Part shown: positions 1-8,790 of the stretch, piece after piece
How positions within the stretch are numbered: position 1 is the stretch's first letter
Layout: each line of letters begins with the position of its first letter
Assembly: GCA_021159005.1 (NCBI GenBank)
Contig: JAGGSN010000077.1
Span: forward strand, 1-34,352
Length of the DNA: 34,352 bases
Source: Candidatus Zixiibacteriota bacterium
Lineage (GTDB): Bacteria > Zixibacteria > MSB-5A5 > UBA10806 > 4484-95
Direction: 5' to 3'
Translations under genes and position numbers: made by a program
The notes under the pieces: generated by a model
Told to the model about the DNA's origin: nothing
Databases searched by the model: none
What the model saw: the letters and a program-made list of their open reading frames with translations, nothing else

Positions 1-380
1 CCAATCTCTGGATTCCCAATCAAGTTGGGAATGACGCGGGCAGTGTGGGAATGACATAATTATTGCATCCGCCTAAGGCAGACAAAAGCCCGGACAGTAG
101 TGATTTGAGTTTATAAGTAAATCCTGACAACATCGACGAAATTTGATTAATAATGAAACGAAAACCCCGAAACCAGTAACATTAAATATATCGCCTGTAT
201 TTGCCTGTATTGCGAAACTGTAATTTTCATAATTCGTTGTCTGTCGGGATAATACGCAATTTAAGCGGTGATGCTATTGCTCTAACGACATCAAGGATAA
301 ACTCATAAGAGCTTTTCTGCGGCAATAGAAAAAATCTGTATATACTATATTGTTAACCTGAACAGCCGATTAATAATAGT
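1..380. other. Non-coding left end with repeat elements
   Basis: I see no gene here. Bases 12-32 form a perfect 8-bp stem (ATTCCCAA with its complement) around a 5-base loop. The word GGGAATGAC occurs at about 27-35 and again at 47-55. The rest is AT-rich leader DNA before the HD-GYP gene. A TATACT box lies at 341-346, but I see no matching -35 element, so no promoter is called. Confidence 0.6.
47..104 (+). repeat. Terminal inverted copy of a dispersed ~58-bp element (left)
   Basis: This stretch matches the reverse complement of 34295-34352 at all but about five positions. Its core is an imperfect palindrome, TCCGCC-TAA-GGCAGA at 68-82. The same TCCGCC-NNN-GGCGGA core also occurs in the repeats near 14.79 and 17.83 kb, so it is a dispersed, REP-like hairpin rather than the end of a single mobile element. 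Confidence 0.7.
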
Positions 381-1373
381 ATGAATAATCCTGAATTCAT
401 AGTTGTGAATCTGGATTTATTAAGGGTTGATACAATCCTTGGCGTAGATTTGTATTTAAAAGGCCCTCGCGGTTATATTTTGTATCGAAGTCGTCATGTG
501 CCTTTTAATGATAAAGTGCGCCGCAACCTATTAGGGCATGGCGTTAAGGATATGTATATCCTTATTGAGGATTCCAGTAAATTTACCCGATACCTTGAAA
601 ATAACTTATCGAATATTTTAGATGACAAAGAGATTGCCATTGAAGTCAAACGCCAATTAGTATACGAAACCAGCCTGGATATCGCCCGCGAATTGATACA
701 TAAACCTGATTCTATCGAGACCATGAAACGCACCACCAAGATAGTTGAAAATATGGTTGATTTGCACTTGAAAGACGATGGAGGGTTTAAAAAACTCGTA
801 GAGCTTATGCCGCGTGATTATAGGATTTTTTCTCACAGCGTTAATGTCTCCACTTATAGTGTAGCCCTTGGCAAATCACTTGGTATGTTCAATAAAAATG
901 AATTATATGAACTTGGCCTTGGAGCGTTTCTTCACGATATTGGCAAAAGTAAAATTCCCCAACGGATTTTGAAAAAACCTGGTCATCTCACACCTGACGA
1001 ATTTGAAAGAATTAAAGAACACGTACAATTAGGCGTTGATATTGCAAGCAGAATACCGGTTCTTCCCAAAAATGCCATACTTCCCATTTTAATGCATCAT
1101 GAAAGAATTATAGGAACTGGCTATCCTGGCGGCAAAATAAAGGATGATATACCCTTAACCGGCCTGATAACGGGCGTTGCCGATGCTTTTGATGCAATGA
1201 CTACTAACCGTGTATATCAAAAAGCTATGTCATCTTACGGGGCGCTTCAGGAACTTCTCGAGAAAAAACAAGGCTTTGATAAGCAGATTGTTCTTGAAAT
1301 GATTAAATTGTTAGGCCCTGAAATAAAAAGCAATAAATATCAACAGCCTATAAAAATTATTACTGCACGATAA
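381..1373 (+). CDS. HD-GYP domain protein (probable cyclic-di-GMP phosphodiesterase)
   Basis: This is a 330-residue cytoplasmic protein with no membrane segment. The first ~130 residues are an uncharacterised N-terminal region resembling those placed ahead of other HD-GYP domains. The HD-GYP domain follows at about 140-310. Visible metal-site residues are H152, the H185-D186 pair in FLHDIGK, H214 in KEHV, and H239-H240 with E241 followed by GYPGG at 247-251. HD-GYP enzymes hydrolyse cyclic-di-GMP to pGpG or GMP. In the usual HHExxDGxGYP motif the Asp is Ile here (HHERIIGTGYP), but the metal ligands are kept, so activity is likely. There is no receiver or PAS sensor in the chain. It is transcribed alone and faces ridA. 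The Shine-Dalgarno sequence is weak and the start is the first ATG of the frame. Confidence 0.88.
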   Translation: MNNPEFIVVNLDLLRVDTILGVDLYLKGPRGYILYRSRHVPFNDKVRRNLLGHGVKDMYILIEDSSKFTRYLENNLSNILDDKEIAIEVKRQLVYETSLDIARELIHKPDSIETMKRTTKIVENMVDLHLKDDGGFKKLVELMPRDYRIFSHSVNVSTYSVALGKSLGMFNKNELYELGLGAFLHDIGKSKIPQRILKKPGHLTPDEFERIKEHVQLGVDIASRIPVLPKNAILPILMHHERIIGTGYPGGKIKDDIPLTGLITGVADAFDAMTTNRVYQKAMSSYGALQELLEKKQGFDKQIVLEMIKLLGPEIKSNKYQQPIKIITAR

Positions 1374-1421
1374 AGTGAAAATTTTACTCAGATTCCATAT
1401 ATAAATAATATTAAACAATAT

Positions 1422-1799
1422 CTAAATATAAGCTATGGCATCAGCCTCTATTAACGCATTCTTTGGCAGACTAGCAGCCTCAATAGCCGCTCTGGCTGGC
1501 AGGACACCGGTGAAATATTCAGCGTAAATCTTGTTTACCTTCTCGAAGTCTTTTAAATCTTTGAAATAAACTGTTATTTTTAAAGCATTTTCCAGACTGC
1601 TTCCTGATGCCTCAAGTACTGTGGCTAAGTTCTTGAATACCTGATGAGCCTGTTTCTCGATTGTTCCGGTTTCAAGTTTTCCGGTAACAAGGTTAATAGG
1701 TATCTGGCCGGAACAAAAAACAAGATTTCCATAAATCACAGCCTGTGAATATGGGCCGATTGGAGCCGGCGCCTTGTCCGAATAAACTGCCTTTTTCAT
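1422..1799 (-). CDS. ridA: RidA/YjgF family enamine/imine deaminase
   Basis: This 125-residue protein has the full RidA fold length. Members hydrolyse reactive enamine/imine intermediates such as 2-aminoacrylate, released by PLP enzymes, to the keto acid and ammonia, working as trimers in the cytosol. Family marks include APAPIGPYSQA near the N-terminus, FCSGQIP, and the C-terminal stretch LPARAAIEAASLP, which carries the substrate-binding Arg, followed by a Glu (ALIEADAIAYI). The start at 1799 is chosen because GGAGG lies five bases upstream; a 12-residue upstream extension of the frame has no such site. It is divergent from the small ORF at 1877 and convergent with the HD-GYP gene. Confidence 0.93.
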   Translation of the reverse strand: MKKAVYSDKAPAPIGPYSQAVIYGNLVFCSGQIPINLVTGKLETGTIEKQAHQVFKNLATVLEASGSSLENALKITVYFKDLKDFEKVNKIYAEYFTGVLPARAAIEAASLPKNALIEADAIAYI

Positions 1800-1876
1800 C
1801 TTACCTCCACATAAGCTTAAAACGCTTGCTAACATTTTCTGTTTAATTTATACTATCCTCCAGGTTTTGGCAGATT

Positions 1877-2176
1877 ATGATTGCAAAGAATCACAATAAA
1901 TTTACACTCGCCTGGATACTCTCAGCTATATTTATAGTTCATATCTCAGTTATTTTCAATGATTTTCATGCGGACGACTTTGAGATATTGATTATAATGG
2001 ATAATGGATTTGACTTGCAGGCGTTTAAATCTATGGAAAATCCGCAGATTTTCAGGCCATTCACTAACTTGGTTTTATATTTAGCTGGAATCTCCATAAG
2101 CTATATATTATTTGATTTCAAAACCGGAATGCCAATAGTAAAAGAAAAATTTGACGGCAATAAACTTATAGAGTAG
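1877..2176 (+). pseudogene. Short membrane ORF, probably the remnant of a multi-spanning glycosyltransferase-like protein
   Basis: The ORF has 99 residues. Residues 11-27 form one hydrophobic segment, followed by FHADDFEIL and then FRPFTNLVLYL at about 59-69. The acidic DD after the first membrane segment and the later RPxTNL motif are the pattern seen at the N-terminus of large PMT/GT39-like or TPR-containing membrane glycosyltransferases, which usually run past 400 residues. After residue ~80 the chain becomes polar and ends. I read it as an N-terminal fragment, possibly with an internal deletion. It may still be a short expressed membrane protein, since it ends nine bases before the next gene. 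No good ribosome-binding site is visible. The family assignment is a resemblance only. Confidence 0.4.
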
Positions 2177-2185
2177 GATTAATTC

Positions 2186-2389
2186 ATGATTAAAGCTTCA
2201 GATACGGTGGAAGAGTTATTGGAAAACTATCCCGGCATAAATCGTTTGCTGATGAAAAAAGGCATCTTTTGTCTTCAGTGCGGTGAACCGGTATGGGCAA
2301 CATTAGGTGAATTGGCAAAAGAAAAAGGGCTGGATGAAGATAAAATTACTGCCGAGCTTAATGAGCATTACAAAGATTCGAGTGAGTAA
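2186..2389 (+). CDS. DUF1858-domain protein
   Basis: This 67-residue cytoplasmic protein is a single DUF1858 domain: an acidic helix start (SDTVEELLENYP), then LLMKKGIFCLQCG with two Cys at 29 and 32 (CLQC), then LGELAKEKGLD. The domain occurs alone or fused to ScdA/hybrid-cluster proteins and to other anaerobic redox enzymes. Its biochemical role is not established, but the paired Cys suggests a metal- or redox-linked function. AGGA sits seven bases before the ATG. It follows the small membrane ORF by nine bases and may share its transcript. Confidence 0.85.
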   Translation: MIKASDTVEELLENYPGINRLLMKKGIFCLQCGEPVWATLGELAKEKGLDEDKITAELNEHYKDSSE

Positions 2390-2439
2390 TAAGTCCGGGT
2401 TAGTATAGCGTTTCTCCGGGATGCGATTAAGCTTAACTG

Positions 2440-2590
2440 TATGTTGGCGCACGAGGACGTACGCCAACCACTAAGTTAGATGTATGTTGGCGCACGAGGA
2501 CGTACACCAACCACTATGTTGGCGCACGGGGACGTATATCAACTCATTATATTTAGCTGTTTATGATGTGCGGGGATGTATGGCAACCAC
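2440..2590. repeat. Cluster of four ~32-bp hairpin repeats
   Basis: The gene-free stretch 2390-2731 contains four copies of one unit beginning TATGTTGGCGCACG. Copies lie at 2440-2471, 2483-2514, 2515-2546 (diverged at its 3' end) and 2562-2590 (degraded). A fifth copy lies far away at 14902-14933. Copy 1 can pair GTTGGCG (2443-2449) with CGCCAAC (2462-2468). Start-to-start spacings of 43, 32 and 47 rule out a CRISPR array. The remaining ~140 bases up to 2731 look like plain leader DNA. Confidence 0.85.
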
Positions 2591-2731
2591 AAGATTTGGC
2601 ATGCCTGAACGTATACCTGTTGTGAAACCTCAAGTAAGTTCCTGAAAAAGATTTCTATTGACTGATGCATCAAATTATCTTAATTTTATTACTAAGATAC
2701 CTGTATTAAACTCTACAATAGGAAGGGAATT

Positions 2732-3421
2732 ATGAAGCATATTGAAGTAATAATCGATCAGCAGATAAAAAAATGGGAACTCGATAAAAAGCATCCGGTT
2801 GAGGATGAAACTAAACCATTAAAACCCGGACCTATTATTACTATTTCCCGTCAGAGAGGTTCGGGGGGAAGCATCATTGCGCAAAGGCTGGCAGAACTTA
2901 CCGGTTTTGCCGTTATTAATCGCGAAATTATCGATCAAATCAGCCAGGAAATCGGCACCCAGAAACGTTTAGTGGAAACCCTTGATGAGGCTGACCGCTC
3001 GAATTTTGAGTTGTGGGTTGATGGCATATTTCGAGGACGAATTGTCGATTCATCCGATTACAATCGAAGCCTGATTAAAATTATCGGTGCAATAACTCAT
3101 CATGGCAAAACTATTATTGTAGGTCGGGGAGCAAATTTCATTGTGGGAAATAAAAATGCGTTTAATGTCAGGATTGTGGCCGATTACCAATTCCGTATCG
3201 ATTCGCTTGTAAAACGCCGTAAGCTAAATTCCGAACAAGCCAAAGAAGAAATCGAGGCAAACGACCAGCAGCGAAAAAAATTCATTAAAAAGCATTTCGA
3301 CAGAGACATTAATGATTATTCTGCTTATGATTTGATAATCAACAGCGCTAATCTCGAAATCGACAAGATTGCCGGGCTTATCTTGAACGCCTATCCCCAG
3401 AAGACATATCAGGGTAATTAG
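2732..3421 (+). CDS. Cytidylate-kinase-like family protein (P-loop kinase)
   Basis: This 229-residue protein belongs to the cytidylate-kinase-like group (AAA_26 type). After a charged N-terminal ~33 residues comes ITISRQRGSGGS (36-47), the modified P-loop, followed by VINREIIDQI, the region corresponding to the NMP-binding part of Cmk. Later segments (GKTIIVGRGANFI; RIVADYQFRIDSL with paired Arg residues) match the family's core and lid. The real substrate of this branch is unknown; family members are often annotated as Cmk but differ from true CMP kinase. AGGAAGGGA lies just before the ATG. It is convergent with the rpe operon, which ends 63 bases away. Confidence 0.82.
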   Translation: MKHIEVIIDQQIKKWELDKKHPVEDETKPLKPGPIITISRQRGSGGSIIAQRLAELTGFAVINREIIDQISQEIGTQKRLVETLDEADRSNFELWVDGIFRGRIVDSSDYNRSLIKIIGAITHHGKTIIVGRGANFIVGNKNAFNVRIVADYQFRIDSLVKRRKLNSEQAKEEIEANDQQRKKFIKKHFDRDINDYSAYDLIINSANLEIDKIAGLILNAYPQKTYQGN

Positions 3422-3484
3422 CTTTATAAGGCTAAGCCTTCAGCCTGACAATGTCCTTACATATCAGGGGTGTCATATTGCTTA

Positions 3485-4156
3485 TTATTCCCGCAGCGAT
3501 TGTATCGCCTCGTTATAATCTGAAGCCCCGAAAATATAACTGCCGGCTGCCAGAATATCTACGCCGGCTTCACGACACATCTGGCCGGTAATATCATTTA
3601 TGCCGCCATCGACTTCTATAAGACAATCACATTTTGCTTCGTCAATCATACTTCTGACCGCTTTTATTTTAGTCAACGACTTCTCAATAAATGATTGACC
3701 ACCAAAACCGGGGTTGACACTCATTATTAAAATGAGGTCTATATCGTTTAATATCTCATCGATTAAAAACGGCGGCGTATGAGGGTTTAAACTTACGCCC
3801 GCTTTGATACCGAGTTCTTTGATAGAATATATAGTGCGGTGAAGGTGATTGCAGGTTTCGAAATGTACCGTGATTATATTTGCCCCCGCCTTGGCAAACT
3901 CCGGGATATAGCGTTCGGGGTTTTCAATCATCAGGTGAACATCAAGCGGAAGTTTAGTTGTTTTGCGAACAGCCTTGACCAGTCCGGGACCAAAAGTGAT
4001 ATTAGAAACGAAATGGCCATCCATAACATCAAGATGAATCAAATCAGCTCCTGCTTTCTCGACTTTGGCAATTTCCTCCGCCAGATAACCAAAATCGGCA
4101 GCAAGTGCGGATGGGGCAATCATAACCTTTCCGGATTTTGCATTTTTGTATGTCAT
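3485..4156 (-). CDS. rpe: Ribulose-phosphate 3-epimerase
   Basis: The 223-residue TIM-barrel enzyme interconverts D-ribulose 5-phosphate and D-xylulose 5-phosphate in the pentose phosphate pathway. Visible signatures are IAPSALAADF at the first strand, HLDVMDGHFV (metal ligand H41, catalytic D43), DVHLMIENP (H74), SVNPGFGGQSF for phosphate binding, and EVDGGI (catalytic D183). The ATG at 4156 is preferred over the adjacent GTG at 4159 because GGAG lies six bases upstream of the ATG. The stop of the PASTA gene directly precedes it, so the two are translationally linked as the last pair of the minus-strand operon. Confidence 0.96.
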   Translation of the reverse strand: MTYKNAKSGKVMIAPSALAADFGYLAEEIAKVEKAGADLIHLDVMDGHFVSNITFGPGLVKAVRKTTKLPLDVHLMIENPERYIPEFAKAGANIITVHFETCNHLHRTIYSIKELGIKAGVSLNPHTPPFLIDEILNDIDLILIMSVNPGFGGQSFIEKSLTKIKAVRSMIDEAKCDCLIEVDGGINDITGQMCREAGVDILAAGSYIFGASDYNEAIQSLRE

Positions 4157-4159
4157 CAC

Positions 4160-4909
4160 CTACTCCAATTGGGAAATAGTTAAATTAACTATAGTCCATT
4201 TTGGCACCTCAGAATCAGGCGTTACCGATTGAAAGAGCACCGTTTCAGGCAGCATGCGGTCATCAACCTTGTAGCTGACATCCCCAATTATCAGATAATT
4301 TTCCTCTGCAAGTATTTCAGTTTCCGAGAAATCCAAGCCAACAAAATCGGGCACTTTTACTAATATATCGGTTTGTTTACGGTTTACTACAAGTTGAACT
4401 TCAGCATTTAATTTCATAACAGTACCGGCATCAGGCCGAGATTCGACAATCACGCCATCGGGTAATACTTCATCGGCAAACCATAACAAGTCTCCCATAA
4501 CAAGTCCTTCCCTTTCAAGAAGCAGTTTGGCTTCCCGAAGCGTAACTCCCCTGAGCGCAGGAACAGTAGCTGAGGCAGCGCCTTTGGATACTGTTGCTCT
4601 AATGGTCATGCCTCTTTTAACGGTTGCGCCAGGCTCCGGCAATTGGGCAATTATCGTACTTTTCGGATATTGCGCATTAAACTCTTTTTGAGCCTCAACC
4701 ATTTTAAGGTCGGATTCCTTAAGCTTGATTTCTGCCGCTTGCTTCGACATGTAAGTTATATCAGGCACAAGACACTCATCTCCATGGCGGGTTAATATAG
4801 GCATAACGGCTTTATCCATTAACAGTATCAGAACTGCAATACCGCCGATAAATACAAATAGGGCAACTAAAATATATTTCCATTTGCTTGCAATGATATT
4901 AAAACCCAT
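4160..4909 (-). CDS. Membrane-anchored protein with three PASTA domains
   Basis: The 249-residue chain has a short cytoplasmic N-terminus, one membrane helix at about 12-31, and three PASTA repeats outside at about 46-109, 114-176 and 184-248. Each repeat shows the VPxxxG...A...L...GL pattern and a late P-[DE]-x-G or equivalent turn. PASTA modules bind peptidoglycan fragments and usually sit on Ser/Thr kinases or penicillin-binding proteins. Here no kinase or transpeptidase domain is attached. The gene lies between rsmB and rpe, a position often held by a PASTA or PrkC-type gene. The start is uncertain: a TTG at 4942 overlaps rsmB by 14 bases and lacks a binding site, while the ATG at 4909 has GGGAG at a somewhat long spacing. 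Confidence 0.85.
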   Translation of the reverse strand: MGFNIIASKWKYILVALFVFIGGIAVLILLMDKAVMPILTRHGDECLVPDITYMSKQAAEIKLKESDLKMVEAQKEFNAQYPKSTIIAQLPEPGATVKRGMTIRATVSKGAASATVPALRGVTLREAKLLLEREGLVMGDLLWFADEVLPDGVIVESRPDAGTVMKLNAEVQLVVNRKQTDILVKVPDFVGLDFSETEILAEENYLIIGDVSYKVDDRMLPETVLFQSVTPDSEVPKWTIVNLTISQLE

Positions 4910-4928
4910 TTTTGATGTAAATTCTCCC

Positions 4929-6245
4929 TTATTTTTTCTCAATTACCGCCGCAAAAGCTCCATCGGATTTATGCTGATGAGGTATTACCTCATATATGCC
5001 TGGCTGGCGCTCGAAATTTTTAAAACTGTCTAAATGTTTTAAGCGAAAGTCATTGTTTTGTTTTAAAAAATTATCGATTATTTCAAAATTTTCTTCAGTT
5101 TCTATACTGCAGGTTGAATAAACTAATCTGCCCTTTGATGACAGCATTTTGGCGGCTTGTTCAATCAATAGCATTTGCTTTTCCGAATTTCTCTTAATTC
5201 TCTTCTCATTCAGATTCCAGCGTAAATCGGCATTCCGTCTAATTGTGCCGGTACCGCTGCAGGGAACATCCGCTAAGATATATCTGAACTTATTTCCAGA
5301 GGCAAATTTTAGCACATTTCCACATATAATAAAAGTATTATTTAATCGCCATCGCAAGATATTTTCCTTTAATATCTTTAGGCGTTTCAGGGAATTATCA
5401 ACGGCAATAATGCAGCCATCGCGATCAGCCATTCCCGCTAAGACTGCGGTTTTACCGCCGGGAGCGGCGAAAAGATCAAGCGCTGTCTCGCCCTTGGGAA
5501 CCGCCAGAATCGAGGGAGAGATACTCTGAGCCGGGTCGCTAATAACTATAAGCCCCTTCTGAAAAAGCTTGGATCTTAAAAGTTTATAAGGATTAAAACA
5601 TTTGTAATATCCCTCAAATAATTCCGATTTCTCAAACTGAATATTTGATTTAGATAATTGTAATTCTATATTGTTTTCCAAAGATAAATATCTGTTTATA
5701 AAAAAACAGAAGTCCGGGGGAGTGTTGCCCCATTTTAAAATATCCACTGTTTCATTATAGCCAAATCTATTTAAATATCTTTTCACTAACCAATCCGGAT
5801 ATGAGTATTCAATACCTAAAAATTTTACCGGATTCTGCTGAGGGTTGGGAAATTTTACTTTGTCGGGTTTGCGAAGGTAAGCTCTCATTACCGCATTTAC
5901 AAACCCGACTTTATGCAAAGAAATAAACTGCTTTGCCAGATCTACGGTTTCTGATACCACTGCATAATCGGGAATATTAGGAGTTTGAATTAGCTGGTAG
6001 TAGCCGAGACGCAATATCTGTCTTAATTCTAAATCGGTACTTTTTATAGATGCATATTGCCGATAAAAATAATCAACCTTCTTTTTGAATTTGATGACGC
6101 CAAAAAATAATTCGCGAGTAAAAGCCGCATCCTCGGACCTTTTAATACATTGAGATTGTTTAGCGATAATCAAGTGCGGGTCGCTTTTAGTTTTTTCCCA
6201 ATCTATTAATGCTTTGCAGGCAACTGTTCGGGCTATTGAGGTCAT
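4929..6245 (-). CDS. rsmB: 16S rRNA (cytosine-C5)-methyltransferase RsmB
   Basis: The 438-residue protein has the full RsmB architecture. An N-terminal NusB-like RNA-binding domain (about 1-135) contains RELFFGV and FVNAVMRAYLRKP. The SAM-dependent m5C methyltransferase domain contains DLFAAPGGKTA (257-267), DVPCSGTGT with C329, and YSTCSIETEEN with catalytic C379. RsmB methylates C967 of 16S rRNA (E. coli numbering). Translation starts one base after the stop of the radical SAM gene, so the two are coupled, and its end lies 19 bases before the ATG chosen for the PASTA gene. Confidence 0.95.
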   Translation of the reverse strand: MTSIARTVACKALIDWEKTKSDPHLIIAKQSQCIKRSEDAAFTRELFFGVIKFKKKVDYFYRQYASIKSTDLELRQILRLGYYQLIQTPNIPDYAVVSETVDLAKQFISLHKVGFVNAVMRAYLRKPDKVKFPNPQQNPVKFLGIEYSYPDWLVKRYLNRFGYNETVDILKWGNTPPDFCFFINRYLSLENNIELQLSKSNIQFEKSELFEGYYKCFNPYKLLRSKLFQKGLIVISDPAQSISPSILAVPKGETALDLFAAPGGKTAVLAGMADRDGCIIAVDNSLKRLKILKENILRWRLNNTFIICGNVLKFASGNKFRYILADVPCSGTGTIRRNADLRWNLNEKRIKRNSEKQMLLIEQAAKMLSSKGRLVYSTCSIETEENFEIIDNFLKQNNDFRLKHLDSFKNFERQPGIYEVIPHQHKSDGAFAAVIEKK

Positions 6246-6246
6246 T

Positions 6247-8790
6247 TTATACTAAATCCAATGGTTCGATTTTATGTACACCCCGAAGGTAATATTGACC
6301 TGTCCGATTATAAACAAGCGATTGAGAATCCCGCATCGAAAAGCCGAGACCATAAATTAATACCTCATTCGGCTTGATATAACCACCAGGCATAAACCCT
6401 AAAAGCATCTCAAATACGCCGTCAGTATATGATAATTCATGAAGGAAGCTTCCAACCGAGTGTTCCTTCGATTCGTCATTCTTTGTTCTTACGACAATCA
6501 ATTCTTTATTCTCTTGAAGATTGTCTATTTTTTCCCGAATATCATCACCGCCATTTTCAAAGTCAATCCGATAGGAAGCGCAATTGATAATTTTAGTCAG
6601 CGAATCAGTTTTAGTGAATATCAATTTAGTAGCGGTAATCTCAATTCCCGGCGGTAGGTTTTCACTAAGCTTGGACAGATGATTTTTTTCAAAAGGGGAA
6701 TCAAGTTGAATATCCAAATATTCAGCCTCAGACATATAACCCATTGCCAATGGCGGTCCGAAAGACATTTTCATGTGTGGATGAAACCCCTGGCTGTAGC
6801 TAACAGGCAAACCGGCTCTCTTTATAGCGCGATTAAACATCCTCATTATATCGAGATGCGAATAAAAACGGAGTCTTTCATCGCGAGAATACTTTATGCG
6901 TATTTTCGTTTTTGTGGGAACTGCAGATTGAACAATTCGTTTTTTAAGCCGTCGACCAAATTCGCCGGACAGGCTGTCTTTCTTATCAATATCATGAGAT
7001 GCTTTACCTGGCAGGAGTTTTCCTTTTAATGATCTTTCTCTTTCATCAAGAAGGAATTTTTTTGAGATGCCCTTTTTTATATGTTCCCAAGGCAAAGTCA
7101 GGCTGGCTATTCGAGCCTGCAAGAGATCATCGATACTAAAGCCATTGTCCGCAAGAGCCTTTTCCCATCTGTCATAACTGAAATGTTCGCTCCAGCCATC
7201 AAGACGAGCGCCGCTGTTATAAACCTGCTTGATGACATCCGACATTCTTCTATCACCGCGGCATAGAATCCCCTCAAGCGTCGAGAGGTTTGGGTTTCGT
7301 AATTTCAATGAGACATTACGTTTTCTTACTCCATCCGACAACTTATTATAAATCTCAGCAATCCGTTGAGCGTTAATCTGTTCCTCCCATTGCCAGGGAG
7401 TGCCCGGTTTTGGAGAAAATGGCGAGATTGTAACATTTATGTTCTTTTTACCGCCCATCGAACGAGCCATTCCTGAAAGTTTTTTAATAGTATCGATTAT
7501 GCCATCGATATCGCTGTCGGTTTCGGTGGGCACCCCAATCATGAAATACAGCTTAACCAGCGTCCATTCGTTTTCAAAAACCGCTCTTATGCCGTCCGTT
7601 ATTTCATCCTCTGTAATGTTTTTCCCCATAACATCCCGCAAACGCTGAGTCCCTGCCTCCGGCGCAAAAGTGATGCCTGCCTTTCTCTGACTCTTGAGAT
7701 ATTCCAGCATAGTTCGAGAAAGCGAACCGGGACGAAGCGACGGCAATGAAAGCGACAGACGATTCTGCTGAAGAAACGGCATGATGCCGGCTACAAGCTG
7801 TTCGAGATTGGGATAATCGGTTGAGGATAATGATAACAAAGTGATCTCATCATAACCGGTAGATTTAATCCCATCTCGAATCTGAGCGTAAATTTCAGCC
7901 TCCTTGCGGGGACGCTGAGGACGGTATTGAAATCCTGCCTGGCAAAAACGGCATCCCGATACGCAGCCCCGCATTATCTCAACCGATAAACGGTCGTGAG
8001 TCGTTTCTATAAACGGTACAATAGGCTTATTGGGATAATAATCATTTTTTAATGGAATACATGACCGGATTTTGATTTTTTCCTTGGCGTGTTTGTTTAT
8101 TGGTATAATCGCCTTGAACCTGTTATTCTCATATTCGGCTTTGTAAAATGATGGAATATATACACCTTCGATTTGAGCAAGCTCTGATAATTTGCGTTCC
8201 CTTTTTTCATCTTTGTTTTTAATCAGGCAATTGATTATTTCATTGATTGATTCCTCGGCATCGCCAAGATACATAAAGTCAAAGAAATCAGCTAATGGTT
8301 CAGGGTTTATAATAGCCGGGCCGCCAGCGCCAATAATCGGGCAGTTGTCATCACGTTCGGCTGATTTGAGCGGAATGCCGGCAAGATCGAGTACATTGAG
8401 TATGCCCGGCGCATGAAGTTCATATGTAACCGAAAAACCAATAAAATCAAAGTCGGCCAGCGGTGTCGAGGTTTCTAATGAAAATAAGGGAAGTTTTTGT
8501 TCACGCAGCACATCTTCCATATCCGGCCAGACTTGGAAAACGCGTTCGGCGGCGCAATCCGGACGGCTATTTATTATATGATATAATATCTGCTGACCGA
8601 GATAGCTCATGCCAATTTCGTATATATCAGGAAATGCCAAGGCAACCTTGAACTTATCGTCATGGTCTTTAATAACCGCATTAAGCTCGTTGCCGATATA
8701 TCGTCCCGGTTTTGAAACAAACGGAAGAACCTCGGTTTCGAGCTTATTCCAGAACGGATTTTTATAATAAAAATGGTTTTTCTTCGCCAA
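6247..8790 (-). CDS. B12-binding-type radical SAM protein fused to DUF2344
   Basis: This 847-residue protein combines the two halves known as TIGR03960 and TIGR03936. Residues ~30-190 are a cobalamin-binding-like Rossmann region (FPDIYEIGMSYLG, then VTYELHAPGI). The radical SAM barrel follows with its cluster motif at C276, C280 and C283 (RGCVSGCRFC) and a GGGPAI-like segment (GAGGPAI) before it. A DUF2344 domain begins near residue 640 with KIRIKYSRDERLRFYSHLD and YSQGFHPHMKMSFGPPLAMG. The exact substrate is unknown; the family is widespread beside ribosome and cell-wall housekeeping genes, suggesting RNA or cofactor modification. It starts with TTG, supported by GGAGG five bases upstream, and heads the operon that continues into rsmB. 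Confidence 0.9.
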   Translation of the reverse strand: MAKKNHFYYKNPFWNKLETEVLPFVSKPGRYIGNELNAVIKDHDDKFKVALAFPDIYEIGMSYLGQQILYHIINSRPDCAAERVFQVWPDMEDVLREQKLPLFSLETSTPLADFDFIGFSVTYELHAPGILNVLDLAGIPLKSAERDDNCPIIGAGGPAIINPEPLADFFDFMYLGDAEESINEIINCLIKNKDEKRERKLSELAQIEGVYIPSFYKAEYENNRFKAIIPINKHAKEKIKIRSCIPLKNDYYPNKPIVPFIETTHDRLSVEIMRGCVSGCRFCQAGFQYRPQRPRKEAEIYAQIRDGIKSTGYDEITLLSLSSTDYPNLEQLVAGIMPFLQQNRLSLSLPSLRPGSLSRTMLEYLKSQRKAGITFAPEAGTQRLRDVMGKNITEDEITDGIRAVFENEWTLVKLYFMIGVPTETDSDIDGIIDTIKKLSGMARSMGGKKNINVTISPFSPKPGTPWQWEEQINAQRIAEIYNKLSDGVRKRNVSLKLRNPNLSTLEGILCRGDRRMSDVIKQVYNSGARLDGWSEHFSYDRWEKALADNGFSIDDLLQARIASLTLPWEHIKKGISKKFLLDERERSLKGKLLPGKASHDIDKKDSLSGEFGRRLKKRIVQSAVPTKTKIRIKYSRDERLRFYSHLDIMRMFNRAIKRAGLPVSYSQGFHPHMKMSFGPPLAMGYMSEAEYLDIQLDSPFEKNHLSKLSENLPPGIEITATKLIFTKTDSLTKIINCASYRIDFENGGDDIREKIDNLQENKELIVVRTKNDESKEHSVGSFLHELSYTDGVFEMLLGFMPGGYIKPNEVLIYGLGFSMRDSQSLVYNRTGQYYLRGVHKIEPLDLV

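Noticed and set aside
2440-2590. Possible CRISPR array
   Set aside because: The repeat-to-repeat distances are 43, 32 and 47 bases, two copies are adjacent with no spacer, the last is decayed, one copy lies 12 kb away, and no cas gene is present.
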